From Rugalucina vietnamica (taxonomy: Eukaryota; Mollusca; Bivalvia; Lucinida; Lucinidae), in contig OZ024874.1 of NCBI GenBank assembly GCA_964017185.1, positions 16,239,957 to 16,303,956 of the forward strand: 64,000 nt of DNA. The letters run 5' to 3'. Below the pieces are notes generated by a model that saw nothing but the letters and a program-made list of their open reading frames with translations, searched no databases and was not told the DNA's origin. Of the stretch, positions 31,294-41,545 are shown piece after piece. Both the position numbers and the translations under genes were made by a program. Every line of letters begins with the position of its first letter. Position 1 is the stretch's first letter.

Positions 31294-34200
31294 TCAGTCC
31301 CTAAATCTGGCAGGTTTTTTAATTTTTCTGCCAGTTCTCGTAGTCCGGGGTTCTGACGGGAGTTGAGTGTTAGCAATAAACTCCCCGTCAGATTCAGACT
31401 CCGAGTCATCCTGAGAAGCATCTGAGGGGTCTGAAATGTCCTCTACCAAGCTACTGTCCTCGGCGAGACCATCGTCACTAAACAACACTGGCAATGTCAT
31501 GTCAGGATCATCTCCCAGCATGTATGGAAGTGTTTGATCAGGATCAAACAAACCACCATCTGGGAAACCATCCTGACTGGACTCTTCGAGCTCAGAATCA
31601 AGATTCTCCTCTTCATCTATGGGCAGAGTGTTGAGTAAGAAATGACGTTTCCTTTGCAGCCATAGTGGAAAAGAAGAATCGTGGCATGGTTTAATACGGT
31701 CATGGTGTACAAATTGCACTTTACGTCTTCCCTGGAGTGCATAGACCGGTGGACGAGCTCTTATGATGAGGTATGGACCAATCCAGGGGGGTCTCATTTT
31801 GGAACTTATCCCTATCTGGGTAGCGGAGTCTCGTAAATAGACTACATCGCCTTCCTTAAAGGACCTTTCATATACCCTGAGATCGTAATCTCTCTTTTGG
31901 CGCAGCTGAGTTGAGCCAATCTTCTCTCTGGCCAAGGTATGGATCTTTGAGAGATTACTAGTAAGATTTGCGACCCAAGTTGACGGGTCCTGGGGAGACG
32001 GTCTTGGCAACCCAAGAATCAGATCGATCGGTTGAATAACCTCTCTCCCCAACATGAGCATATTGGCCGAAAAACCTGTTGATTTGTTTTTCATCGAGTG
32101 AAGGGCCATAGAAATAAGTGGAAGATGCTCGTCCCAGTCTTTTACACCTCGAGAGACGTATGCCCTAATCATTTGTAGTATGACGCGATTGAAAACTTCA
32201 ACCTGGCCATTGCTGGAAGGATGGTATGGTGTTGTTCTAGTTTGTGTTATTTCCAGAGCTTTGCAGAATGCCTTGAATAAATTACTCTGGAAATTCTTAC
32301 CCTGGTCGGTATGTATTTCAAGCGGACATCCAAAGGTTACAATGAAATGTTTCAGGAAAGCCTCGGCTGTTACCTCTGCATTCTGGGCTGGCAGCGGTGC
32401 CAGCTCCACCCACTTAGTGAATTGGTCCACCATGACCAGTATGTAGACCGAACCTGCTTTAGATTTTGGATTGATAGGGCCAAGGATATCCAAGTGAACT
32501 CGTTCCATTGGATATCCAGCGTGATACAACTCTTGAGCACTTCTGGGGGTTCGATTACCCTTTTTGTTTTGGTTACAATTTGAACATTGTTGTACATATA
32601 TGTAACTATCCTTGGACATACCATGCCAATAGAATCTCTGTTTCAGCCTATCCAATGTTTTCTTTTGACCTAAATGCCCAGAGCTTTTCGAGTCATGGCA
32701 AAAGTATAATACTCGAGGTCTGAGTTCTAAAGGAACAATTAAACATTCAGAGCGGTCAATCTGGTTTGTCCAAGAATAGTACAAGATACCATCTTGCAAC
32801 CTCAGGTGGTCCCTATTTAGCCAAAGGGCTCTTGTTTCCGGACCAGTAAGTTGCAGTTCGCGAGTGGTTGGCTCGTATGAGTGCTCAAGCCAGTTTATCA
32901 CGATTCCAATACTAGGATCTTCTGTTTGAGCCCTTCTGAGCTCTATGACAGACAAGCCTTCCATCCAATTAGAACTAGCCTGGGTATCTGACATGGTTTG
33001 CGTTTGGTTAGTAATTTCGACCCCTACACTGCGCACCGCCAGGGGAACAACATCATCAACATCGTCATTGAATCGAGCCCACTGCTTATGTGCCCGCGTA
33101 CAATAAGGACACCCCCCGCAGGGGAGATCCTGTAGTTTCTGACCAGCGCTATAGCAGTCGCATTGTTCTAAAGGGTCTTTTACACGACTTAGCGCGTCCG
33201 CGTTTGTGTGTTCTGCGCCTTTCCTGTGTATTAACTTGAAATTGTATTGGGACAGTTCCTCAAGGAATCGAGCTAACTGCCCCTCTAAATGCTTAAATCG
33301 GGTTAACCAAACTAGTGAATTGTGATCCGAGCGAATGAGAAAGAAACGTCCCAGCAAATAGTGCCGAAACTGGCGACAGAACTTGACTACAGCCAATAAT
33401 TCTTTACGCGTTGTACAGTAGTTTCTATGTTGTTTTAAGAGAACATGACTGGCGAAGCAGATGGGCTTTACTACACCGTTCTGAACCTGGGATAACGCAG
33501 CCCCTATTTGATTTCCACTTGCATCTGTATCTAAAATAAACAGGCCATCAGGTGAAGGATGAGCTAACATTGGGGCCGTTATAGCTAATTCTTTCAGTTT
33601 CTCAAAACAAGCCTGATGTTTCTTTTTCCAAGTGAATATGTCTGCTTTAATGAGGGCATACAGGTCAGCTGAGACCTGTGCAAAATCCTGAATATGGTTC
33701 CTATGGTAATTCATAAAACCCAAGAAAGACTGAAGTTCTTTCACATTGGTGGGGACAGGCCAACATTTGACAGTCTCAAGTTTGTCAGGAGAGATAGTCA
33801 CACCGTTTCCGCTTACCATTTTACCAAGAAATTCCACGTTTTGCTTGAAAAAATGGCATTTACGTGGTTTTAACTTCAAGTTATGTTCTCGGAACCGGAT
33901 GAAAACCTTCCTGAGTGCTGACAATGTACCATCAAAGTCAGTGCCAAGAACGATGATGTCGTCCAAATAAACAATTACTTCTTCCCAAGTTAGGCCCCGC
34001 ATGACCAATTGAATTGCCCTAGAAAATGTTGCAGGGGCCGTACAGAGACCCATTGGTAAACGGGTCCATTGAAAACTCCCGAACCGGGTATTGAAAGACG
34101 TTTTATGCCTACTACTAGCTTGGAGTGGAATCTGGTAGTACCCACTGCAAAGGTCGAGTACACAGAACATGCTTTTGCCATACAAAGAATCCAGGCAGTC

Positions 34201-35358
34201 TTCAATCAATGGAAGGCTATAGTTGTCCTTATATGTTTTGTTGTTTAGTGCCCGATAATCAATGCAATACCTGAGCTCCCCTGTTTTCTTTCTTACAAGA
34301 ACTGGTGCAGCCGACCATTCAGACATAGAGGGTTCAATAACACCTTGTTTCAGAAGCTTTTCCAAGTATTCTTGCTCTTGCTTTTGGAACTGGAGTGGAG
34401 TGCGCCTAAACTTTTCATTAATTGGAATTTCATCATAGGTTTGAATTTTATGTTCCACTCCAGAGTTTAAACATCCCAAATCAAAATCGTCCTTTGAAAA
34501 AACATCCGAAAATTCAATGATCAATTCCTTAAATTTAGATTTCTGATCATCCGAAAGTTCCGAAATATTCTCTAAATACATTTGTTGTAAATGGGAAGGA
34601 ATATCTTGATTGACCCTCTCTGTCTGTATGTCCTGTGCCTGATATGCATGGGCTTGCTCAGTTCCCAAGTGACTTTCAGGGGATCCCATGTCATCGGTTT
34701 CCTTAACACGGATTGCATTTTCGGCATGACCTATCATTTTACCTTTCTTGTAGGTCACAAAAAAGTCAGAGTCATTTATGACTTTCAAGGTCACATGTTG
34801 ACCTTCACCATAAATGCGTGATGAGAGGATATGCTTGGATGGGCAACTCTCGACAATGTAAGTGCCATCAATGGGTTGATCTAATTTAGCTTGTATATAG
34901 CTAACAGAATGTGGCTGTACTACAGTACGTCTTATAACGGTCACCTTGGAGAATTGATATCCGGGTGTCATGGTAACACTGACAGGTAATGTATCCTCCC
35001 CTATAGTCAAAGTTTCTTTGCCAAGGTCCAAAATGCTGGACGTGGCTTTCATAAAGTCCAGACCTAGCAAACAGGGATCTTTCACTGGAGCCACACATAC
35101 AGTATGCAGAAATGTTTGTGTCCCAACAGTAATTGGTACATTGTAGATAATGCGACCCTTGACAGGGTCTGCACCAATGCCTGTCAGAACACAAACCGGG
35201 CCTAATTGTTCTTGACTATATAATGGGGCTAGATAATCATCACGCACCAAAGTCACCATGGCAGCCGTATCAAGAATGGCGTTTGTTTCAATTCCGTTGA
35301 TCAAAGTTTTAATTGACGCAGTTAAATTTCTTTGGCTTGGCAGAGAAACCTCAAACAC
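31294..35358 (-). CDS. pol: Retrotransposon Pol: protease, reverse transcriptase, RNase H, integrase
   Basis: The frame is open from 35451 to the stop at 31294. The first in-frame initiator-like codon in the unique part (35358) is GTG, so expression by frameshift from gag is more likely than an independent start. Counting from 35358: protease with an unusual DTA active-site triplet (ILDTAAMV near 30) and LLGLDF flap region near 93; RT with YLDD near 463; RNase H with DTDASG near 609; integrase with an HHCC zinc domain (HDSKSSGH..CSNC, about 888-924) and a DDE core (HLDILGP near 956, HTDQGKNF near 1016, NGQVEVFNR near 1051); then a GPY/F-like module (WIGPYLI) and an acidic tail ending in a basic TRTGRKIKKPARFRD. 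No chromodomain recognised. No stop or frameshift. ORFs in other frames here are shadows. Confidence 0.95.
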   Translation of the reverse strand: MFEVSLPSQRNLTASIKTLINGIETNAILDTAAMVTLVRDDYLAPLYSQEQLGPVCVLTGIGADPVKGRIIYNVPITVGTQTFLHTVCVAPVKDPCLLGLDFMKATSSILDLGKETLTIGEDTLPVSVTMTPGYQFSKVTVIRRTVVQPHSVSYIQAKLDQPIDGTYIVESCPSKHILSSRIYGEGQHVTLKVINDSDFFVTYKKGKMIGHAENAIRVKETDDMGSPESHLGTEQAHAYQAQDIQTERVNQDIPSHLQQMYLENISELSDDQKSKFKELIIEFSDVFSKDDFDLGCLNSGVEHKIQTYDEIPINEKFRRTPLQFQKQEQEYLEKLLKQGVIEPSMSEWSAAPVLVRKKTGELRYCIDYRALNNKTYKDNYSLPLIEDCLDSLYGKSMFCVLDLCSGYYQIPLQASSRHKTSFNTRFGSFQWTRLPMGLCTAPATFSRAIQLVMRGLTWEEVIVYLDDIIVLGTDFDGTLSALRKVFIRFREHNLKLKPRKCHFFKQNVEFLGKMVSGNGVTISPDKLETVKCWPVPTNVKELQSFLGFMNYHRNHIQDFAQVSADLYALIKADIFTWKKKHQACFEKLKELAITAPMLAHPSPDGLFILDTDASGNQIGAALSQVQNGVVKPICFASHVLLKQHRNYCTTRKELLAVVKFCRQFRHYLLGRFFLIRSDHNSLVWLTRFKHLEGQLARFLEELSQYNFKLIHRKGAEHTNADALSRVKDPLEQCDCYSAGQKLQDLPCGGCPYCTRAHKQWARFNDDVDDVVPLAVRSVGVEITNQTQTMSDTQASSNWMEGLSVIELRRAQTEDPSIGIVINWLEHSYEPTTRELQLTGPETRALWLNRDHLRLQDGILYYSWTNQIDRSECLIVPLELRPRVLYFCHDSKSSGHLGQKKTLDRLKQRFYWHGMSKDSYIYVQQCSNCNQNKKGNRTPRSAQELYHAGYPMERVHLDILGPINPKSKAGSVYILVMVDQFTKWVELAPLPAQNAEVTAEAFLKHFIVTFGCPLEIHTDQGKNFQSNLFKAFCKALEITQTRTTPYHPSSNGQVEVFNRVILQMIRAYVSRGVKDWDEHLPLISMALHSMKNKSTGFSANMLMLGREVIQPIDLILGLPRPSPQDPSTWVANLTSNLSKIHTLAREKIGSTQLRQKRDYDLRVYERSFKEGDVVYLRDSATQIGISSKMRPPWIGPYLIIRARPPVYALQGRRKVQFVHHDRIKPCHDSSFPLWLQRKRHFLLNTLPIDEEENLDSELEESSQDGFPDGGLFDPDQTLPYMLGDDPDMTLPVLFSDDGLAEDSSLVEDISDPSDASQDDSESESDGEFIANTQLPSEPRTTRTGRKIKKPARFRD

Positions 35359-35383
35359 TTCACAATGACGACTCGGATCTGAT

Positions 35384-35430
35384 CGGACTAGGCATTGGTC
35401 GTCGACTGGCCTAGTCCGCTCAAGTTTAAA
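35384..35430 (-). promoter_or_regulatory. -1 programmed ribosomal frameshift signal
   Basis: In element sense the heptamer T-TTA-AAC (35424-35430) sits in the gag frame as required. After a 5-nt spacer (TTGAG) comes CGGACTAGGC (35409-35418), which pairs perfectly over 10 bp with GCCTAGTCCG (35384-35393) around a 15-nt loop. The gag stop (TAG, 35388-35390) is inside the 3' arm. Slipping back one base enters exactly the open pol frame. Confidence 0.88.
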
Positions 35431-38075
35431 TCTTGAACGGACTGTGAAGTCCTAACATATGCCTCAGGGCTTCGAGGTCTATCCGATTGTTGAGGCATAT
35501 TCGGACCACCTGAATAGGGTTGCCTATCCGGACTGCCCGAATATGTGGGTCTACTAGGTGACTGTCTACTAGGAAAACCTGGGTTTCTCTGTGGGGATCT
35601 GTTTTTATTGTACCTATCTCTATCAGGCCAAGGTGGTGGGTTATTCTGATAATCTCTATAAACCTGACTAGATTGTTGACTAGGCTGCCTTTGCTGAATT
35701 GGCGGGTATCCTTGAGTGGGGGGATAACCACGGCTATCATACTGTGGGGGGTATCCAGTATACTGTGCAGGGTAACCCTGAGATGCTGGATATCCCTGTA
35801 CTGGATATCTCTGGTAGTTATTTGGCGAATAGCCACGGTTTGAGTAATTATCATGCCTAGCGGGGCTGGTATAGTGTGGACCATTGCCACCACCAGGCGA
35901 TCCACCCCGATAACCGCCAGGTGATCTTTGTCTGGACCAACTTTGGCCCTGTGGTCCTGACGAATATCGCGATGGGGACCGTGATGGTGATCTATAGAAA
36001 GCAGGCAGTCCTTTTATGATTTTCATCATGTCGTCACATTTTCTTTTAATGCCTGCCACTCTATTTTCCTCTTCAACACTAAAAACCCTCTCTTGAAATG
36101 ATACCTTTCCGCCACCAATTGCCTTTTTGTTTGCAAGAATTGTTTTAATGCGCTTGCACGCTTCGTGAATAGTTGAGGGTGATTCATTCATTACCATCGT
36201 GGCTGCTTCTTTGTGCTTGCAGCCACGAAGGAATGCCTCAGTTGATACTTGCTGAATGAGAGCTGTCCGCTCACTTTTGTAACCGTCCAGTGTAATTGTC
36301 ATAATGCGTTGCAAATATGACTCGAGAGTTTCATCCTCCTCTTGTTTAGAGGAATGAAGGCGTTGCCTTGCTGCTATTGGCTCCTCTTTTAAGTCAAAAC
36401 GCAAGGCAAGCTCCTGTCTTAGTCCATCATAATTGTCTCTATTGTCTGACCTCGAGGCATATTCCAAAGCTTTGTCCGTCAAGCAGTCATATAGTCTGTC
36501 AAGTTTCTTGTCATCAGACCAACCCTTCCTTCTGGCTATCCTGTCAAATTTCATTATAAAGGATGACCAGGACAGACCAGAAGAAGGGTCCCCGGAATAC
36601 AGCTGAAGCCGTGGAGGCGGAGGCGAATTGCTCCGGCTGGAACTGTCAGAAGTTGACCGTCTAGACCGGTATCTCCTGTGTCTAGAACGGCCTCTATCTG
36701 AAACAGTCTGGCCAGCTGTGGTATCTCCTTGTCCGGTTTGTGAAGTTTGTCCCGTCAGTAATGTTGATTGTCCCGTTAGTGATGTTGGTTGTCCCGTCAG
36801 TAATGTTGATTGTCCCGTCAGTGATGTTGGTTGTCCCGTCAGTAATGTTGATTGTCCCGTCAGTGATGTTGGTTGTCCTGTCAGTAATGATGATTGTCCC
36901 GTAAGTGATGTTGGATGTGCAGTCAGTGATGTTGGTAGTCCGGTCAGAGATGTTGGTTGTTGTGTCAGAGGTACTGGTTGTATAGTGATTGATGTTGGTT
37001 GTCCTGTCATTGATGTTGGTTGTGCAGTGATTGATGTTGGTTGTGCAGTGACTGATGGTGGTTGTGCAGTGATTGATGTTGGTTGTCCTGTCATATTTTT
37101 CGAAATTTCCTGTGTAGCGACTGGGCTGATGGTGTTAGAAAAAATGGCCGACTTCGGAATCGCTGCCATTATGCTATCAATTAGCATCTGTTGAGGGTGT
37201 TTTGGTTTAACGTCCACTGTAGCAGCAGGAATGGGCTGAAATATAGCTGTAGTAGGTTGTGTTAAAACAGGTTTGGATGGTGGTGGAGTTGCCAACTGAC
37301 CAGATGGCTGGACAGGTGAGTTTTGGTTGTCAGTCTTTAAGGTTAAAGGATCTGGAGGGGTTGATAGTGATTTTTTGAAGATTGGCAATTTCTGGGTCAC
37401 TGGGACAGGTGGTTGTAACCATTTGCTTACATCTAACATGAAAGTGTCATGGACAGACATTTTTGATTTGAGCTCTGCCGTTGCTTTGTCCTGATGAGCT
37501 AATTGAGCTTGTAAATTGGTATTTACTGTTTGCATCTTCCCCATGGAATCTGTAATCATCATCATTTTTTGAGACAAGTTGTTACCTAATAGATGCAATT
37601 GATGGGACATGACGTCCACTTGTTGGGCCAACATTATCACAGATTCCTGGACAGGGTCAGGATTTTCTGGGTTTTCTTGGTGAAGATGTTGCTTCACCAT
37701 TGTTTGTGAGGTTTGTTCAGTCTGATCCATCTGTTCGGCCGTTTCATTATCATAAAAGTCATCTTGCTGTCCCGAGAGGATATTTGAGTCAGTCTGGGGT
37801 GCGGGAGAGAAAGGGTATTGTGTGTCAGATTCCTCCGATTTTTCTGAGCCGTCTGAAGTGGCATGAAATATGAGGGATAATTTACCATCATCAATCCATT
37901 GCTGCCAAACTTCAGCTTTGAGTCTTATAGCCGCCAAATGATTGACGGTTATTTGTGGTTGTTTACCGGCCAGAACTTCATTTCTCAGACTAATAATGTC
38001 TGCGGCATACTTGGGTCCAATGTTCTCAAGAGTTTGCAGGTCTGCCTGCGAACATGTATATATGTTAATTGACAT
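35388..38075 (-). CDS. gag: Retrotransposon Gag with N-terminal helix-hairpin-helix
   Basis: 895 aa from the ATG at 38075; the frame is open for 20 more codons upstream, but without ATG. Residues ~2-35 (INIYTCSQADLQTLENIGPK.., then AADIISLRNEV) match the helix-hairpin-helix pattern of ComEA-type DNA-binding proteins. A Gln-rich coiled region follows. About 330-450 is a degenerate 8-residue repeat (TGQPTSLT, TGQSTLLT). An Arg/Ser stretch (SRHRRYRSRRST) precedes the retrotransposon gag domain (~500-650, LSWSSFIMKFDRIARRKGW.. to HEACKRIKTIL). The last ~190 residues are Tyr/Gly/Pro/Gln-rich, like disordered prion-like segments, with no CCHC zinc knuckle. Gag forms the particle. RNA binding may rest on the RS and YG-rich parts. 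The antisense ORF at 36628-37194 is a shadow of the repeat. Confidence 0.92.
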   Translation of the reverse strand: MSINIYTCSQADLQTLENIGPKYAADIISLRNEVLAGKQPQITVNHLAAIRLKAEVWQQWIDDGKLSLIFHATSDGSEKSEESDTQYPFSPAPQTDSNILSGQQDDFYDNETAEQMDQTEQTSQTMVKQHLHQENPENPDPVQESVIMLAQQVDVMSHQLHLLGNNLSQKMMMITDSMGKMQTVNTNLQAQLAHQDKATAELKSKMSVHDTFMLDVSKWLQPPVPVTQKLPIFKKSLSTPPDPLTLKTDNQNSPVQPSGQLATPPPSKPVLTQPTTAIFQPIPAATVDVKPKHPQQMLIDSIMAAIPKSAIFSNTISPVATQEISKNMTGQPTSITAQPPSVTAQPTSITAQPTSMTGQPTSITIQPVPLTQQPTSLTGLPTSLTAHPTSLTGQSSLLTGQPTSLTGQSTLLTGQPTSLTGQSTLLTGQPTSLTGQSTLLTGQTSQTGQGDTTAGQTVSDRGRSRHRRYRSRRSTSDSSSRSNSPPPPRLQLYSGDPSSGLSWSSFIMKFDRIARRKGWSDDKKLDRLYDCLTDKALEYASRSDNRDNYDGLRQELALRFDLKEEPIAARQRLHSSKQEEDETLESYLQRIMTITLDGYKSERTALIQQVSTEAFLRGCKHKEAATMVMNESPSTIHEACKRIKTILANKKAIGGGKVSFQERVFSVEEENRVAGIKRKCDDMMKIIKGLPAFYRSPSRSPSRYSSGPQGQSWSRQRSPGGYRGGSPGGGNGPHYTSPARHDNYSNRGYSPNNYQRYPVQGYPASQGYPAQYTGYPPQYDSRGYPPTQGYPPIQQRQPSQQSSQVYRDYQNNPPPWPDRDRYNKNRSPQRNPGFPSRQSPSRPTYSGSPDRQPYSGGPNMPQQSDRPRSPEAYVRTSQSVQDLNLSGLGQSTTNA

Positions 38076-38458
38076 AGTGATATTGGCAATAATAAGCAAG
38101 TCACAATGAACATACACAAAAGTACAGGTGAGCAATACAGGAAAATATATGGGCCAAACAGGTGAGGGAAACAGGCTTAAATCAACAATTGGGCAAAAAA
38201 CAAGTCAAACAACATGTAATTTCAATATTTAATTCAAAAATAAGGTCACCCGTATGACTGAATATCACACGTTTGACAAAAGCTAATAACTTTCCTGTAA
38301 ATAAGAAAATAATGATAATACAAATAAGCGTTGCGTTTGGGGACTAGAAAATGACCTTGAATATGTTTAATAATTTAGAAATTACCTTTTAAGACGCTAA
38401 TTTGATGTTTTTAACACGAAAATCCCGCAATTTTGACAATCCGGAAATGAATTTTGCT

Positions 38459-38475
38459 TCCCATCCTCGTCGCCA
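38459..38475 (-). other. Primer binding site for tRNA-Ser(GCT)
   Basis: In element sense TGGCGACGAGGATGGGA lies 3 nt after the 5' LTR. It is complementary over 17 nt to the 3' end of animal tRNA-Ser(GCT) including CCA (from general knowledge of that tRNA). Confidence 0.85.
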
Positions 38476-38478
38476 CTT

Positions 38479-38710
38479 TGATAAGCCGCAACTTACCATA
38501 AAGTATATCTCCCAGGCTCCAGTTGTCTGTAGAGTCTCGAGGACGTCTGTTCAGTTGTAGAGCTAGGAATCGAATGGCCGTCTCTCAGGTTTTGCACGTG
38601 GTCGTCACTCGGGAATCTCCGTCATTCGCCGGAAACATCCGATGTTGCTGTTGTGGCAATCTCCTCCTCAGAAGGCACTCCTTGTCAAGCACTCGTTCAC
38701 GGGCCTGTCA
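38479..38710 (-). repeat. 5' LTR, 232 bp
   Basis: Identical by eye to the 3' LTR. In element sense it should hold promoter and start site. Near its 3' end is ATG/GTAAGT (38496/38497), a strong splice-donor consensus. The 76-aa ORF here is a chance reading of the LTR and flank. Confidence 0.95.
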
Positions 38711-38714
38711 CAAT

Positions 38715-39078
38715 CTACAATTTGTTAAGGCGTGGCACAGGCCGTCCGACTGAAATAACTTTAAATGTGTTCAAACTGTATCTTATATAATAACCCTGGG
38801 TTTTATTTGATTTTTAATTACCTGCGTAAATTAGACAAAGGGTAATCTGAGACGAGTTCATGCCCTTTTAACCGGTGTCCAGGTACAAATCACAGGTCCA
38901 TTGGCACACCCCTAGTAGCCCAATAATTCTCGGATCTCCACATGCAGAATATTGTATGCAGAAGGACAAAATAACATGCGGTAACAGTCACCATATATGG
39001 CGAACTGTAAGGACTAATATTCATTACAGTAGAAGAGCAAAAAGCTAATGAGGAAGCCTTCAATCAATACACCGTCAG
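38715..39078. other. Flank between the LTR element and the LINE
   Basis: AT-rich sequence; I see no gene or repeat that I can support. Confidence 0.4.
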
Positions 39079-39833
39079 AATCAGAATCAGAATCAGAATA
39101 GTTTACTGGTGAAACGTCAAACTGACAATACCACACCAAGGGGATGGGGCTTGACCGGAGGGGATTAGTCCCGAGCTCTCACAAGAGAAGTAAATTTAGA
39201 CACACAATAATCTGACAATTCAGCAGAGGATATCAGCAGAGGAGTTCATTCCAATCTCTAATAGTCTGGGGAAAACTGTGTAAATAGGCATTTGTACTTG
39301 CTGAAGGTATCTGAAATGCTGATTCCTACAACGCCTATTTTGGGGGATAAGGTCATCCGTGGGTACTTTTGCTCTCCCTTTTAGACCTTTGTAAAGCAAT
39401 ATGATTTTATTATCCTTCCTTCGTTTCTGCAGGGATTCCCATTTTAGTTTTTAAGGATGTCAGTCATACTACCTTTTTCATATGTATAGTTCCTACATAC
39501 AAACCTAGCTGCACGCTTTTGTACTTTCTCCAAATCATCTATAAGATGATTTCATAATGACGGCCCCAAACTGAGCTACTATATTCAAGAATATGTCTCA
39601 CCAGACCTTTATAGGCAGCTTCTCTCACATCTTGGGGGCAATTAAGAAAACAGATTTCGTCTAAACAAACCAAGGGTCCTATTGGCTTTGGTGCACACAT
39701 TGCTGATGTAAGTATTCCATTTTAAATCCTTAGTTATTGTTACACCAAGATATTTGATACTTTCAACATTTTCCAACACAGTACCCTCAAGCTTGTAAGA
39801 AGCCTGAATTTTACTAGTACGTTTATTCGTCAG
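39079..39833 (-). pseudogene. Non-LTR retrotransposon 3' part, decayed
   Basis: Minus strand. Translation resembles the end of a LINE reverse-transcriptase region (VESIKYLGVTITKDLKWN, then AYKGLVRHILEY), with a TAA and a frameshift after RRNLFS near 39642. The 3' end carries a (TTCTGA)n tail (39079-39102). The upstream half of the ORF is at 49289-49650; the two were one until element A inserted, as the 8-bp duplication ttcgtcag shows. Confidence 0.8.
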
Positions 39834-40560
39834 GATTCCGGGACATCTCGGCCCATAACAAACTCGGCCCATGACAAACTCGGCCCATAACAAACTCGGC
39901 CCATGACAAACTCGGCCACCAAATTTTGGACTATACAAACTCAGCCCATACAAACTCGGCCCATTAAATTTATTTGATAAAATAGATGTAACTTGTTGTG
40001 ATAAATTTATTCTTGCCAAAAGACATTCAATTTGTTTATAAACAGTTTATTTAATAATAATATATGTAACATGTAATAAAATTATTTTGATTAAAAGACA
40101 TTGTATTTGTTTCTAAAATGTTCTGATCTTATTGATTGCTTAGATTTTTTAATTGTCGGTGTTTACAAACTAGGCCAATTAAGCAAGTTTGATTAATTTA
40201 ATTTGGCCACACTTTATTGTAAGTTTCCAAAATGCGCTCGCATGGGTGGGGTGGGGAGGAAGTTACGATAAGGATAACTGATTTAGATTTAAATGATACC
40301 AAGGACTTTGGGAGAAATAAAATAAAAGTGTAAAGATGTAAGAGAAAGATTTAATGAAGAAAAGCATACAACAAACAATATACAATAACATGCAACATTT
40401 TACTTACCATGATTTTCAGTTATTAATTCGAAGTATATATGGGATGACGTGACATCACCGCACTGTATAAGTCAAATAAAAATGAAGACAACCAACTGAT
40501 ATCACTATAGCTGTTGACTGGGGCATTGCACCAAAACAATATGCAAAGCAAACATTATTG

Positions 40561-40620
40561 TATTGAGATTTAACGTCCAAGTTTTTCAGTCATGCCGAGA
40601 CGGAGCCACTGCTTCCTGGT
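40561..40620 (-). mobile_element. SINE 3'-end fragment
   Basis: The complement reads ccaggaagcagtggctccgt..atgactgaaaaa..acgttaaatctcaata, matching the 3' part of the SINEs at 52188-52371 and 60481-60672. Confidence 0.65.
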
Positions 40621-40704
40621 TTTTATTATAAAATCAGGATTACAGCTTACCTTTTTCAAAGTCCATGACAAAGGGGTTTATATAGCGCTGACATGTTTTC
40701 TTGA

Positions 40705-40808
<104 letters not shown>

Positions 40809-41545
40809 CCTTTTAAAATGAATAAAAGTGAGTAAGTAAAATAAATGAACTAGGCCCATGTCAAACTTAAATTGTATAAATTGATAAATAAATGAATAAT
40901 AATATAGAAAAAACGGAAATAAAGAAAAGGCAGTGGCTAGGGATACGGTACCGTATCTTTAGCCCGTGGGCGGCTAGAGATACGGTACCGTATCTGTAGC
41001 CTATATATCGGAAATGGCTAAAGGTACGGTATAGATTATAAATCGATAATATGATATTTTCAGGTGAGTTTTAAGTTGAATCATTGCCAGTATCCTAAAT
41101 GGCTAAAGGTACGGAAGACTAGAGACACAGACTTAAGAAAACAATGTAGTATGGGAGATAAGGGAAAAATCGTTCAAAATGTGATAAAAGTATGAAACTT
41201 GGCACAATACCTCCTTTGACCACTTGATTTAAGAAAATGCCAGGACACAAGTGATAGGATAAAAATTGTGGCGGCCATCTTGAATATCAAAATGGCCGCC
41301 AATAAGAAGTTGACAAGTGAATAATTCGGCTCTCAGACTACATAGAGACATGATTTAAATGTCATTTTATATGTTTTGGTACACGAGGAAGCCAGAACAA
41401 TGAAGAAAAAAGCATTATTTTACATGTCTGTGTGTGAAAATTCTCTACAGAGGGTATTTCGTCTAAATAAAGCCATTGTAAAGATGAACATTGAGGTGTA
41501 ATCTTTAACAAAGCATTACTACGGTTAAAGATGACGCTAAAACAA

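Larger units (their letters stand above)
26384..38710 (-). mobile_element. Complete Ty3/gypsy LTR retrotransposon carrying a TatD-type nuclease ORF
   Basis: A 12,327-bp element read on the minus strand: 5' LTR, primer site, gag, -1 frameshift, pol (protease, reverse transcriptase, RNase H, integrase), repeat-rich spacer, third ORF with a TatD domain, long 3' non-coding part, polypurine tract, 3' LTR. A 4-bp target duplication CAAT flanks it (26380-26383 and 38711-38714). The LTRs read as identical and all three ORFs are open, so it inserted very recently and may be competent. Order PR-RT-RH-IN is that of Ty3/gypsy. Confidence 0.95.

Noticed and set aside
36628..37194. 188-aa plus-strand ORF with regular Cys-Pro-Val repeats
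   Set aside because: It is the antisense reading of the degenerate 8-residue repeat in gag; regularity comes from that repeat.
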